A stretch of 64,000 nucleotides of DNA from Parapristionchus giblindavisi (lineage: Eukaryota > Nematoda > Chromadorea > Rhabditida > Diplogasteridae). Positions 35,671 through 47,278 of the stretch are shown piece after piece. Below the pieces are notes generated by a model. That model did no database searches, was not told where the DNA came from, and was given only the letters and a program-made list of their open reading frames with translations. The position numbers and the translations under genes were made by a program. Positions within the stretch are counted from its first letter, which is position 1. Each line of letters opens with the position of its first letter. The DNA lies in NCBI GenBank assembly GCA_943737045.1, contig CALSFV010000206.1, positions 1,036,001 through 1,100,000 of the forward strand, read 5' to 3'.

Positions 35671-35765
35671 TCCTCCCAATGACCTCTTAATTGCACACAC
35701 TATTTCTTTGTTCAACGAGAGAACGTAGACCGTTGGAGAGGCCGTTTACAAAGGTTTCGGTCCCT
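35671..35765 (+). repeat. R2 repeat, copy 4
   Basis: CTCTTAATTGCACACACTAT and AAAGGTTTCGGTCCC, ending at TTAA 35,766. Confidence 0.65.
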
Positions 35766-36955
35766 TTAAGATAGATGGCCGTTAAGACTCTACCATCCCC
35801 CGGACGTGTGCGCTAGCAATTAGAACTGGGGTCCATACTTGGGTGTTAGGAGTGCCCTCGGCCATTATTACACAAAACGGCTGAGATTTCCTGTTTGTGC
35901 CCTCAGGCTATTAGAAAAATAATTTTTTTTTTTAACTTTAAAAAAATCATAATTTCTCAAATTGTTGAGATGAAGTCTAAATACCATCTGCGATGCGTCT
36001 AGAGTACACAGTGTTGGCTAATTCACTATTAGCATCGAATGTTCGTTGATTCTTAAATCACTTTTACGACTCAAATTTTTGGTTTTTTCGGACAAATCAT
36101 CGCTTGTTGTAGTTTGAGCCAAACATTTCCGACCAGGCATTGTAGCCTAAGCAATTCTCCATTGATTTAACTCAAAACTGGGTTCTTCCCGATCGGCCAT
36201 TTTGTCGAATTTTTTGCTCGAACTTCCGTCATCGATGGTTTTCCCGAACAAATTCTGTATTTTCCAAACGATTGGTGCTGAATTGTGGTCCACTCAAAGT
36301 TTAAAGGTGAGACGAGTAAAATGACATAAGAAGCCCATCACTTGGATCAACTTGAAAATTTCGATTTTCATGACCCGGGGGTCATGGTCGAAAATTTCAA
36401 AATTTCTCAAGTTTGAAATGTTTTCATTTATGTGGCCTATTGTGAAGTACTAATAATGTGAAGAATATTCAGCCAATGCTCAATGGCTGATCTCTCCTTT
36501 CAACCTTTTTTTCGAAAATTTTCTTTCTGATTGCGTGCGAAAAATCAGAATTATGTTTGAATCAGTTTCCAACTTGCTTTCTGTAATATCCTATCTAAGT
36601 GCATTGTAATGTACACAATCAATATGAAAATCGTTGATTTTCGAAAATTCATATTTTTTACCATGACCCCGTGGTCATGGAAATCGATTTTTCAAAAGTG
36701 AGCCGAATGCCGGGATTCCAGTTCTACTACGTTTACTCATCATGAAACTTCAGATTGTCATTGTCATTTGCTCATTGTCGCAGCATTCGAGTCGAAAAAC
36801 TGCAATATTATAGAAATTTGTCATGAAAGTAGGCACTCAAATTGAATTTTTTGAATTTTCGAAAATGAACGATTTTCATATTGATTATGTACATTGCATA
36901 GTACTATGACAGAATGTTACAGAAAGCAAGTTGGAAACTGATTCAAACACAACTC
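35766..36955. mobile_element. TTAA foldback family, left arm
   Basis: Starts TTAAGATAGATGGCCGTTAA then GACTC; the right terminus with the same sequence inverted is TTAA 46,352-46,355. Internal blocks match 22,996-24,000. Confidence 0.65.
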
Positions 36956-37475
36956 TGTGACCCATGCAATCTATCAAAAGTTCGCGAAGAAATGTCGGAA
37001 CAAAGTTGAGAACTTTTTCTCTAATTCTCTCAAAATCCCATGCTATTTTCACAAAGAAAAAAGTTCGTCAAAAAGATGCGAACAAAGATGCGAACAAAGT
37101 TCGCAACTTTCTGTCGATGTGTTAGAGAAATGGAGAAATAGCGTGCAATTTGGAGAGGTGCAGAAAAAGTAAACGGTCGTTTACTTAAAGTTGCGACGAA
37201 ACTTGAATTTACAAAACTGATAGTGTGATGGTTAAATTGCTATTATTCAAGTCTCGATGAAAGTGTGTTCAATAATTCAAAAATATTTTTTGCGAAAACA
37301 CTTATTATTTACACGAAAACTGCACAGAAAATCGTGTGCATTCTCAGTCACAGTCGTCCGAATTCTTTGTGAGCGCGGAGCAGCTGAAAAACATGTTCGA
37401 TGTTCGAAGTAAACACACGCGTTGCGACCGCAAGCGCGTGACCTGACTGACTGTTCTCTCCCATGTGTCCGTAGG

Positions 37476-37527
37476 CCGCAAAATGGCGGTCCGTCGGATA
37501 GTTATCCGACGGACCGCCATTTTGCGG
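37476..37527. repeat. 52-bp hairpin, left of twin pair
   Basis: 25-bp perfect arms beginning CCGCAAAATGGCGGTCCGTC with loop GT. It is the exact reverse complement of the hairpin at 38,041. Confidence 0.95.
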
Positions 37528-37579
37528 AATTAGTATTATTTCTTATTTTGCTATTTAAACAAACAAATCCAGACTCTTT

Positions 37580-37805
37580 GATAGACTAATTAAATGGATC
37601 AATAGAGTAGTGCGGATACTAAGCCTAAGCCTAAGCCTTAGGCTAAGCAAACCCTAACTAAAGGAACTCTGCTGATTGTTAATAGTAACTGAATCGATAG
37701 GCTAATTAAATGGATCAATAGAGTAGTGCGGATACTAAGCCTAAGCCTAAGCCTAAGCCTTAGGCTAAGCAAACCCTAACTAAAGGAACTCTGCTGAGTG
37801 TGAAT
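37580..37805 (+). repeat. About 117-bp tandem repeat with telomere-type GCCTAA units
   Basis: Two units begin CTAATTAAATGGATCAATAG at about 37,586 and 37,702. Unit 1 has three and unit 2 four GCCTAA motifs, followed by the inverted CCTTAGGC and AACCCTAACTAAAGGAACTC. Otherwise the unit matches that at 18,151. Confidence 0.85.
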
Positions 37806-37924
37806 AGTAACTGCATCGATATAATGTGTTTTTCGAATGTTAAAGCTCTGAAACGATGATAAAACAACGAAAATGAAGTTGAGGCAGTCTGTAAAAAATT
37901 GCAAAAGAATGAAGACAGAGATGG

Positions 37925-37990
37925 GATTCGAACCAGGGGGTGTAGGAATGCTAGTCTGACGCGTTCCCGGTTGAGCCGTCGAGGTAGTTA
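37925..37990 (-). other. tRNA-like relic in the hairpin module
   Basis: Minus strand reads CTACCTCGACGGCTCAACCG (A-box region) and CCTGGTTCGAATCCC (B box). It lies between the tandem repeat and the right hairpin. Confidence 0.5.
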
Positions 37991-38040
37991 CACACCCGAG
38001 GTTGCAACTCGTAGGGTATTTTGGCGGCGCGCGTGTGTCG

Positions 38041-38092
38041 CCGCAAAATGGCGGTCCGTCGGATAACTATCCGACGGACCGCCATTTTGCGG
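38041..38092. repeat. 52-bp hairpin, right of twin pair
   Basis: Same 25-bp perfect arms as 37,476 with loop AC, so the two hairpins face each other as inverted copies 513 bp apart. Confidence 0.95.
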
Positions 38093-38457
38093 CCGCAATT
38101 TGGCGGTCCGTCCGTTACGGACACCTGTTCTCTCCCTCACTTTCCGCTTTCCGATACACTTGTGTGCTTTTATGTACTTTCATTCACATTTAAATGTGCC
38201 AACGTTCATCTATATGTCCTGTTTGTTGCTTGATATTGATTTATTGTTTTGTAATTCCGTTTCATTTGCAGCGAGTAGCTTTCGCCTCCGTCGGCGTCTC
38301 CATCACGTCCTCATTGTCGTCCTCAAAATCCACCGGCGTGTATGTATCAGCCTACTTCGTATGTCTCGTCACACATCTGTCGTCCCAATGTATTTCATCC
38401 GCGGCAGTTCACAATCGTCAGGTAATTTCATTACTTTTGTTATTACTATTCATTATA

Positions 38458-41138
38458 TTAAAAGGCGTTCTCGGTAAGAATGCAGTGAATGGGAGGGAAG
38501 ATGGCACAGTTGCTGAAAATCATTTCTGTGCGCTCAAACTTCACAGGTGGAGTCCCTAGGGGTGGGATACACTTCAGCCAAAAAATTGGACTCCAAAAGT
38601 GATCTTTGATCTTTGATCTCGCGAAAAATTTTTTTTTGATTTGCCTATCGTGTTATATACCATTCGAAAGAGCACAAAAAGTTATACTTGTGGGTAAATT
38701 TTCAAAGTGTTTGGTCAACTACATAGCCCATAATGCGCGAAAAACCAATTTTTTGGCACATTTTTCATGTTCAAAAAAATAAATCACCACTTTACGATAA
38801 TCTCCGGGGAAATTCATTTACGCTATCTTGTAGCAAATTTAATGTAGAATTTAATAAAAATATTTCGAGAAAAATCTAAATACTCTATTTACGTTTTTTC
38901 GAGCAAATCTATCGCCCGATTTTAGCTCACAGGTTCGAACCCCACCAAGAGCAAGGTTTTTTGCAGATTTTTCACAGACTTACCAATGCTGCCCGAGGCT
39001 TTTCTTAGTGCATACGGTCTTCAGAAAGTTGTTTTATTCACAAATTAAGCGAATAAAGTGTAAAACTGACAAGTCATTCAAAGAAAATGTATTTTATCTG
39101 TTTCTCAATTAGTTCGTCCCGGAAAAATTTTTTTAAAGGCTCAATCGATAGAGCTCGTTAACAGCTTTCATTTTAGCTCTTGCGAGACGATGTTCATGGG
39201 GATTTTTCTGAACTAGGTCCAAGAAACTGCATTTGGATGCTGGTAGATCACCAATGAAAGCTTTGATCTACTCGAAATTGTCGTCTCCTCGACAGTATTG
39301 TTCTGTAACATATGGGAGAATGGGCTGATGATCATTCTGACGTCGAGTCGCTCGCTCATGTTCGTTTTGCTCTCGCTGCATCCACACCAGCGAAAGGAGT
39401 CCATTCCGATGGCTCCTGGTACGGATTGACCGATGAATACTGAAGATATATTTAAGTTTTAGCTATCTGTCACTATTCATTTATCACTTGTTGTCACATT
39501 TATTCAATGTATGATAAATTAAATTAAATTAAATTATCTGCCTTTCTGGCCAAGTGATCGATGTTTCTCGAAGAGTTCTAGAGCGAGTTTTCGTTGGACT
39601 GAATCTATCCCATTCGACGTAGCCATCTTGGATGCTCATTAACTTCCGAACTGGGACGTTCTTTCATATCTACATTACTCATCGGTCAAGCCGTACCAGG
39701 AACCATCCGAAACGACTCCTTTCGGTCGTGTGCAGCGAGACCATAACGAACATAAGTGAGCTACTCGACATCCTCAGCCCATTCTCCCGTATGTTACAGG
39801 ACAATCCTGTCAAGGAACCGACAATTTCGAGTAGATCAAAGCTTTCATTGGCGATCTACCAGCATTCAAATGCAGTTTTTTGGACGAAGTTCAGTCAAAT
39901 CACCATGAAAATCGTCTCTCAAGTGCTTAAATGAATTTTTTGATCGAGCTCTATCGGTTGAGCCTTTGAAAAAATCTTTCCCGGGACATTGGAACGCGAT
40001 CAATTCCTTAGTGAACAAACAATTAAAAAGTTGCATTTTCACATTTTTATCTGAAAGTACTCGAGAAAATACACATTTCATCTGCTGGAAACTTTTTCAT
40101 AGCTCTACTGTGAGCCGTGAAAATCGCATCAGAAGGAGCCTCAACGACGAACTTTGACGTGAGCTCCTGGAGAGACGCTTGATCTACCAACCTTGCTACT
40201 CTGAATCTGAGATGTCCTACCCAAGGGACATCGAAAACTGTGGAGAAAAGAGGGGGTCAGCTCAAAATTGTGTAGTAGAAGCGTTAAATTCTTAGGCGAG
40301 ATGCCTGCCTGATAAATCAGCATAATGATGAGGATTTTCACTGCTACTTTATTTTTCTTTTTGAAGAGGAAAATTCTCTCGAGTTATTCAGCGATCGTAA
40401 CTTTGTAGTGGAATCTATTATGACAAACCTAGATAACGTTTTTGACATCGGTGAAGATATAGAGATTATTGGAGTCGAAGATATTACTCCGAACTAATTG
40501 AGAATCAGATAAAATACATTTTCTTTGAATGACTTGTCAGTTTTACACTTTATTCGCTTAATTTGTGAATAAAACAACTTTCTGAAGACCGTGTGCACTA
40601 AGAAAAGCCTCGGGCAGCATTGGAAAGTCTGTGAAAAATCTGCAAAAAACCTTGCTCTTGGTGGGGTTCGAACCTGTGAGCTAAAATCGGGCGATAGATT
40701 TGCTCGAAAAAACGTAAATAGAGTATTTAGATTTTTCTCGAAATATTTTTATTAAATTCTACATTAAATTTGCTAGAAGATAGCGTAAATGAATTTCCCC
40801 GGAGATTATCGTAAAGTGGTGATTTATTTTTTTGAACATGAAAAATGTCCCAAAAAATTGGTTTTTCGCGCAGTATGGGCTATGTAGTTGACCAAACACT
40901 TTGAAAATTTACCCACAAGAATAACTTTTTGTGCTCTTTCGAATGGTATATAACACGATAGGCAAATCAAAAAAAAATTTTTCGCGAGATCAAAGATCAA
41001 AGATCACTTTTGGAGTCCAATTTTTTGGCTGAAGTGTATCCCACCCCTAGGGACTCCACCTGTGAAGTTTGAACGCACAGAAACGATTTTCAGCAACTGT
41101 GCCACTTTGCTTGCCGTCTTACCGAGAACGCCTTTTAA
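38458..41138. mobile_element. TTAA foldback element, 2.7 kb
   Basis: Left TTAAAAGGCGTTCTCGGTAA then GAATGC; right the inverse ...CTTACCGAGAACGCCTTTTAA. Arms include TAGGGGTGGGATACACTTCA and a B-box-like AGGTTCGAACCCCACC near 38,935 and 40,672. A second inverted pair fills 39,210-39,930. ORFs in the arms are unsupported. It interrupts the sequence upstream of the glycogen synthase remnant. Confidence 0.85.
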
Positions 41139-41277
41139 TAGTAACGATATAAGTACGTCACAAGCGTGGACGGAGACTGTTAATCAAAGGAACTTATCCA
41201 ACGCTTGTGACGTCACATTTTCCCCTCTGGTCGTGTGTAATTGATTGTTTGATTTGTAATAATCGTGTCGTTTGCAG

Positions 41278-43060
41278 CGTGTCGCAGTCAATGCGGGCGC
41301 CCCTGCATCGGCGCCAGGATCGGATCTCAGAACCTACGGTGAGCATCACACTCTTGTAGTATGTATATTATTGTTCCTTTTGACGTTTTTTACTCTTTTA
41401 TGATTCAAGATCTATTTGGAAAATGCTTGCAACGTTAAGATGACGGGTGTGATTTGTAGAAGTTCTTGACAGCATCAGGCATGCTATAAAAGTAGAACAC
41501 CAACTAGAAAACGCTCAACCAAGGATCGTTGTCTTACTTTTTTAAATACTTATTATCACTGGCCTAGCAGTGATCACCCGCAGGACTTCGTCTTGAATAA
41601 CGGGTTGTATCTTTACCTTTTATCTTTGTCTAATTTGCAGTCGACGGTATCTAGGAGGCGGCGTTGTCGACGGACGAACTGGATGAGCAGTACTGCATGA
41701 TGGGCCCGTACAGTGAGGAGCGCGCCAAGATGGAGACGAAGGAGCCGAAGGCGGACGCGGCGCCCATGCGCTACGCGCTCGATCAGATGAGCGAGATTGG
41801 ACTGCAGGTGGGTGATGATCAAAATACATTACGTCTGATGGTTGTAGTTTGATGAGTATGGTTAAAATATGTTGGTTAAAGTGTGACACCCTTTTGTTTT
41901 TTGCCGACTCGTTCGGCTGATTGACGGCTGCCCGAAGGTCGTGCTCTTCGACATTGGATCGGCATGGAAGCTGGACCAGTGTAAGGTGAATTATTGATTG
42001 ATTGGTTGATTTTTTTGGTCTTTGGAACCCTTGATTCCTTACCTATACGTTACCGGTATATTATCTCTTGTCTGTGGTTGTATGGGCATTTTGATCTACG
42101 ATATCTCGTATCGATTGACTCCTGTCGCGGAACGTTATTGATTTTGATTAATCAATTATTGATTGATTAATCGAATCGATTGCAGCCTGAGCTATGGTAG
42201 GCAACACACATTGGCATTCCGTGGCATGATGGCGAGAGCAACGACTGCCTCATTCTCGTCTTCGTGGTGGCCATTTTCCTGCAGAAGGTACTGTAGTTTT
42301 TTTCTATTTTTTTATTTTGTAGTTTGATCAAATTGTAGTTGACTACAAACTAGTCTGATCAATGTCAAGTTGACATTGTCAACAATATCCATTTGCAGTT
42401 TGAGCAGCGCCCCTCGGCTGATCGGCCGGCGTTTGTCGTAGGACAATTTCACGGGTGGCAGGTATCTATTGATTGATTATTATGCCTAAATGCCTTATTA
42501 TGCTCGATTTATTTTCTGCTGTACCTAATAAAGTAGAAGCTGGAAACCGCTAGTGTCATTACTGTAATATTGATTTATCGATTTGATTGATTTATTGATC
42601 GATTGATCTCCACAGGTAGGCGTTGGCTTGATCATGTCCCGATCGTAGAAGACGAACATCTCTCTCATGTTCACGACGCACGCGGCGCTGCTCGGACATC
42701 ATCTGTGTTCCGCCGGCGCCGATCTCTACAATCACATTGAACATGTTGGCTGCTTAAAATCGTCGAAAATGAGTATTTTCCGAGCATTTTCCGTCGGATC
42801 TCCTGAACAGCATTTTCCGCATTTTCGTGATCCAAGTTCTGGACACTGCATAAAAGAGGAATTTGCGTAGACAGGATGACTATAATTGCGAAAAGTCGCA
42901 AAGTGTTTAGTCCTCGTAAGTAAATGATAAGTTTTCAGATGATCTTCCATCCCGAGTTGCTCTGGTCACCACTCATTGGTCTCGACTACGATGACTTTGT
43001 GCGCGGCTGTCATCTGGCGTCGTCAACTCGTACTACGAACCATGGAGATGCACACCCGGA
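41278..43060 (+). pseudogene. Glycogen synthase pseudogene, intron-containing fragment
   Basis: Segments homologous to GT3 glycogen synthase lie in order with introns: 41,641-41,807 (LSTDELDEQYCMMGPYSEER), about 41,903-41,985 (LIDGCPKVVLFDIGSAWKLD), 42,186-42,287 (HIGIPWHDGESNDCL), 42,399-42,461 (ADRPAFVVGQFHGWQ), 42,616-about 42,750 (FTTHAALLGHHLC, ADLYNHIEHV) and 42,939-about 43,056 ([21 protein letters not shown], then Y-Y-E-P-W in another frame). The 41,278-41,338 exon is uncertain. TAG stops interrupt at 42,198 and 42,646, GGTATCTAG near 41,648 adds a third, the third segment lacks an acceptor AG, and the last has a frameshift. Catalytic regions before YYEPW are deleted. Introns show it was copied as DNA. 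In a working gene the enzyme extends glycogen from UDP-glucose in the cytosol. Confidence 0.85.
41559..41632 (+). repeat. R1 repeat next to a glycogen synthase acceptor
   Basis: ATCACTGGCCTAGCAGTGAT, then CGTCTTGAATAACGGGTTGT and a pyrimidine-rich tail, ending 8 bp before the acceptor at 41,640. Confidence 0.65.
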
Positions 43061-43860
43061 GAGTGCGTGATTTTCTCTCAGAGATTTGTACCGATGATAC
43101 ACAAATTATTATGTTTCGTTTGTTCCTATCGCCTAATTACATTTTACCGTTTATTCAATTCGATGTTTCTATTAGAAAATATTTTTATCACTTTAAGAAC
43201 TGAAAGAAAAGCCTTTAAATTCCATGTTTGATTATTTTAAAGTTTTAAAATTGTTTATAAATAGCTTGCATAAATATATTTGTCCACACTGTCGTTGTTC
43301 CGAAATATGCTAATAATAATGAAAATAATATATAAAGTTGTAAATTGGCGAAACGAAATTAGTTAAAGTACATGCCACATTGTAGTAGCACGTTCAAACG
43401 GACGAATTATGTGGTCCGAAAAAAAGACAGACCGGACTTAATCTGACCCTACGAACCGGATTACGGTAGTTTACGATAGGCCATAATCATATTCGCGATC
43501 ACAGTGCTTATTCCCGCGATAATTACTAAATCTGACCCAGCGGAATCAATCTGACCCACTGAACTCGGTTACTGTAGGTTACGGTAGGTGGATTACGGTA
43601 GAATATGGTGGCTTCACTAATGAGTTAACTTGGTATCTGTTTAAACCGGCTGAGCACCGCCCAACGCCCGGTAGTTTAGTTGTACACCAAACCCGTCTGG
43701 GGTACGCCGAACTCTCTAATACTACTATATAAGCCCCATTGACTATACACGGGGAAGATGAAAGTTCGAAGAAAAGTTCGCATCTTTCTTCGCAAATTTA
43801 GTGCGAAGTTTTCGGGCAACCTGCGAACTTTCCTTCGAAGTTTCTCGCAAACTTTGATAG
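43061..43860. other. Non-coding flank with CGAAGAAAAGTTCGC arm
   Basis: 43,060-43,740 shows no exon. 43,750-43,868 is the inverted partner of 36,957-37,130 (GATAGATTGCAT and TTCGCAAACTTT-like blocks), the outer ends of the inserted segment. Confidence 0.4.
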
Positions 43861-44282
43861 ATTGCATAGACCCCTGATTTTTCGCACACATTCACAATGC
43901 AAATTTTCGAAAAATTGGTTGAAAAGAAAGATCAGCCATTGAGCATTGGCTGAATATTATTCACATCATTAGTACTTCACAATGAGCCCCATAAATGAAA
44001 ACATTTCAAACTTGAGAAATTTAGAAATTTTCGGACCATGACCCCAGGGTCGTGAAAATCGGAATTTTCAAGTTGATCCAAGTGATGGGCTTCTTGTGTC
44101 ATTTTACTCGACTCACCTTTAAACTTTGAGCAGACCACAATTCCGCACCACTCGTTTGGAAAATACAGCATTTGTTCGTAAGAACCATCGATGACGGAAA
44201 TTCGAACAAAAAAATTCGATAAAATGGCCGATTGGGAAGAACCCAGTTTTAAGTTAAATCAATGCAGAATTGCTTAGGCTAC

Positions 44283-44545
44283 TATTATAGAATTACAAAA
44301 GTTTTGCATACATCGCGCAAATGCCGAATATAGTAAACTTCTCCACCGTTGAGAAAAACGCACTCCAAAATTTTCGCCTAATTTCGGGAGGTTTTTCCGA
44401 ACGTTTTGTAAATGCATATAATTTTATTTCTGCTGAAAGAAATCGATGAAATTAGAGAAAATGGTATGCTGCGCGAAGAAGTGGGCGGAGTCTGAGTATT
44501 GCGCGGCAAATAGCGGAATTTGTATTGATCGGGCAGTTTTAATTC
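44283..44545 (+). repeat. Direct repeat with 46,757-47,045
   Basis: Both contain TAGAATTACAAAAGTTTTGC, TAAACTTCTCCACCGTTGAG and GAGAAAATGGTATG, about 260-290 bp long, same orientation, 2.5 kb apart across the right arm boundary. Confidence 0.7.
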
Positions 44546-44796
44546 TGTAATATATTTCTAATTGCTTACAATTAGGCAACCTCGGGTGGTATTCTTTCGT
44601 CAATTTCGGCACATGCCGAAATTTTTTTCGCCATTCCGAAATATTTTTTTTTATTCTTTCCTTGACAGCATCACGGCCAACCGACCGGCGAAGAGAAGAG
44701 CGGTCAAAACGATGAATGAGAGAGGAATCGAAAGGAATGAGAGATAATATTGCTAGGTACTAGGAAGAGAAATGATTGAGAATGAAATGAAGCAGC

Positions 44797-44868
44797 ATAG
44801 TCAAGTGGTTGATTGATAAATTGTCTTGCGGATGCTCGGTGGTACATTCCCCTCTCAAACTTGTGGCG
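44797..44868 (+). other. tRNA-like relic
   Basis: TAGTCAAGTGG is a perfect A box, identical to the 12,426 copy; the B-box side is eroded (GGTGGTACATTCCCC). Confidence 0.4.
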
Positions 44869-46355
44869 TTTGCGAGATTCGGTGATCATTTTCGGCTAAA
44901 GTCGTGAAATATTTCGGCAAGCCGCGAAATATTTCGGCACCCCTGGTCGGAAATGTTTTGCACAAACTACAACAAGCGATGATTCGTCCGAAATAACCAA
45001 AAAAATTGAGTAAAAAAAAGTGGTTGAGGAATCAACGCAAATTTGAGTTGAGAATTAGCAGGCTCTGTGCACCCTATATGCACCGCAAATGATATTTAGA
45101 CTTCATCTCAACAATTTGTGAAATTATGATTTTTATACTTTAAAAAAATATTTTTTTCTAATAGCCTGAGGGCACAAACAGGAAATTTCAGCTGTTTTGC
45201 GTGATGAGGGCCGATGACACTCCTAACACCCAAGTATGTACACTCAGTTCTCATTGCAAGAGCACGCGTCCGGGGGATTGTCGAGTCTTAACGGCCATCT
45301 ATCTTAAAGGGATCGAAACCTTTTCATTGATTGCGTGCGAAAAATTCAGAATTGTGTTTGAATCAGTTTCCAACTTGCTTTCTGTGACATTCTGGCTTAG
45401 TACTTTACAATGCACATAATTAATATGAAAATCGTTTATTTTCGAAAATTCTTTTACGCCATGTCATTTGCTCAACAAACAAACTACAATGTTTCAGAAA
45501 TCTACTGTGAAAGTAGGCACTCTATCAGAATTTTATGAATTTTCGAAAAAAACGATGTTCATATTGCAAAGTACAAAGACAGAATGTTACAGAGAGCAAG
45601 TTGGAAACTGATTCAAACACAATTCTGATTTTTCGCAACCATTGATCATTGGCTGAATATTATTCACACCATTAGTACTTCACAATAAGCCGCATAAATG
45701 AAAACATTTCAAACTTGAGAAATTTAGAAATTTTCGGACCATGACCCCCGGGTCATGAAAATCGAAATTTTCAAATTGATCCAAGTGATGGGATTCTTGT
45801 GTCATTTTACTCATCTCACCTCTAAACTTTGAGTGGACCACAATTCCGCACCAATCGTTTGGAAAATACAGCATTTGTTCGGGAAAACCATCGATGACGG
45901 AAGTTCGAGCAAAAAATTCGACAAAATGGCCGATCGGGAAGAACCCAGTTTTGAGTTAAATCAATGCAGAATTGCTTAGGCTACAATACCTGGTCAGAAA
46001 TGTTTGGCTCAAACTACAACAAGCAATGATTTGTCCAAAAAAACAAAAAAAATGAGTCAAAAAAGTGGTTTAGGAATCAACGCACATTCGATGCTAATAG
46101 TGAAAATTAGCAAGCACTGTGTACTCAAAACGCATCGGAGATGGTATTTAGACTTTATCTCAACAATTAGAGAAATTATGATTTTTTAAAGTTTTCTTTT
46201 TAAAATTATTTTTCTAATAGTCTGAGGGCACAAACAGGAAATCTCAGCCGTTTTGTGTAATAATGGCACTCCTAACACCCAAGTATGGACCCCAGTTCTA
46301 ATTGCTAGCGCACACGTCCGGGGGATGGTCGAGTCTTAACGGCCATCTATCTTAA

Positions 46356-46463
46356 AGGGACCGAAACCTTTATAAACGGCCTATCCAACGGTCTACGCTC
46401 TCTCGTTGAACAAAGAAATAGTGTGTTCAATGAAGAGGTCATTGGGAGGCCACTCTCCCTTTA
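46356..46463 (-). repeat. R2 repeat, copy 5
   Basis: Mirror of the 35,671 copy: starts at the TTAA end of the foldback and runs through TCTACGCTCTCTCGTTG. Confidence 0.65.
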
Positions 46464-46756
46464 ACTGATTTAACGGAAAATGTTTAACGGATGCCTTTAA
46501 AAATTAATTTTACGGACGAATACCGTTAAATCCGTTAAAATCGTCAACGTTGAATCCCAACCCTGAACAGAATGTGCTGTGATTGGATGTGACGTCATGG
46601 ACGCTTATTGTTAAAGATGGAGACCCGAGAATCTTCATGATATATATATATATATATATATATTGAATGAAAAAATGGAAAATATCGGAATTAGTCGAAT
46701 TTCACAATTTATTTGGTAATTTAACGGATTTAACGGAAACTATCAGAATTTGTAAC

Positions 46757-47045
46757 AGTTATTATAGAATTACAAAAGTTTTGCACACACCGCGCCAAAT
46801 GCCGAATATAGTAAACTTCTCCACCGTTGAGAAAAACGCACTCCAAATTTTCGGAAGGCTTTTTCGAACGTTTTTTCAATGCATATAATTTTATTTTTAT
46901 TGAAAGTCCTGTGAAATGATGAGGAAATGAAATACAATTCGATAAAACTAGAGAAAATGGTATGTCGCGCGAAGAAGTGGGTTGAGTCTGAATATTGCGC
47001 GGCAAACAGCGGAATTTCTATTATTCGGACAGTTTTAATTCTATA
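46757..47045 (+). repeat. Direct repeat partner of 44,283
   Basis: Shares the blocks listed for 44,283-44,545, here in sequence outside the inverted duplication. Confidence 0.65.
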
Positions 47046-47278
47046 ATAATTTAACTATTGGAAATGCCTGAATTCCCTTACTGTTATTGTATGAAGTAAC
47101 CAGCGAGCAATGAAGGAAGGCAATCTTAAACTATATTACATAACGGCATTACGAGTCATCGCGTGTGTTAAAAAGAAATATATCATTGTAATTTTGTGTG
47201 TAGCAAGGAATATTTTAAGAAAATTTGGGAATTTATGATATGATTTAATTTACGAATTGAACATGATGATTTTTTTAG

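Larger units (their letters stand above)
35480..46640. repeat. 11-kb inverted duplication with interrupted centre
   Basis: Left 35,480-36,955 and right about 45,325-46,640 mirror each other (position sum near 82,120), including GACGTCACATCC, the R2 repeat, the TTAA end and foldback family blocks. The inner 36,956-43,868 is different and is bounded by inverted TGCAATCTATCAAA. Another foldback copy (43,870-45,308) sits in the right side. A (TA)n tract begins at the right outer end. Confidence 0.75.

Noticed and set aside
38100..38559. Overlapping ORFs of 121-125 codons
   Set aside because: Frames are Arg/Ser-rich in every phase, run into the TTAA foldback, and resemble no family. An exon-like piece 38,270-38,420 with AG and GT borders may be part of the captured gene fragment but could not be identified.
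41613..41889. Arg/Pro-rich ORFs on the minus strand
   Set aside because: They are antisense shadows of the GC-rich glycogen synthase pseudogene exon.
23340..46230. Regularly spaced similar blocks as a CRISPR array or satellite
   Set aside because: The blocks are arms of a few large foldback copies in both orientations, not short repeats with spacers.
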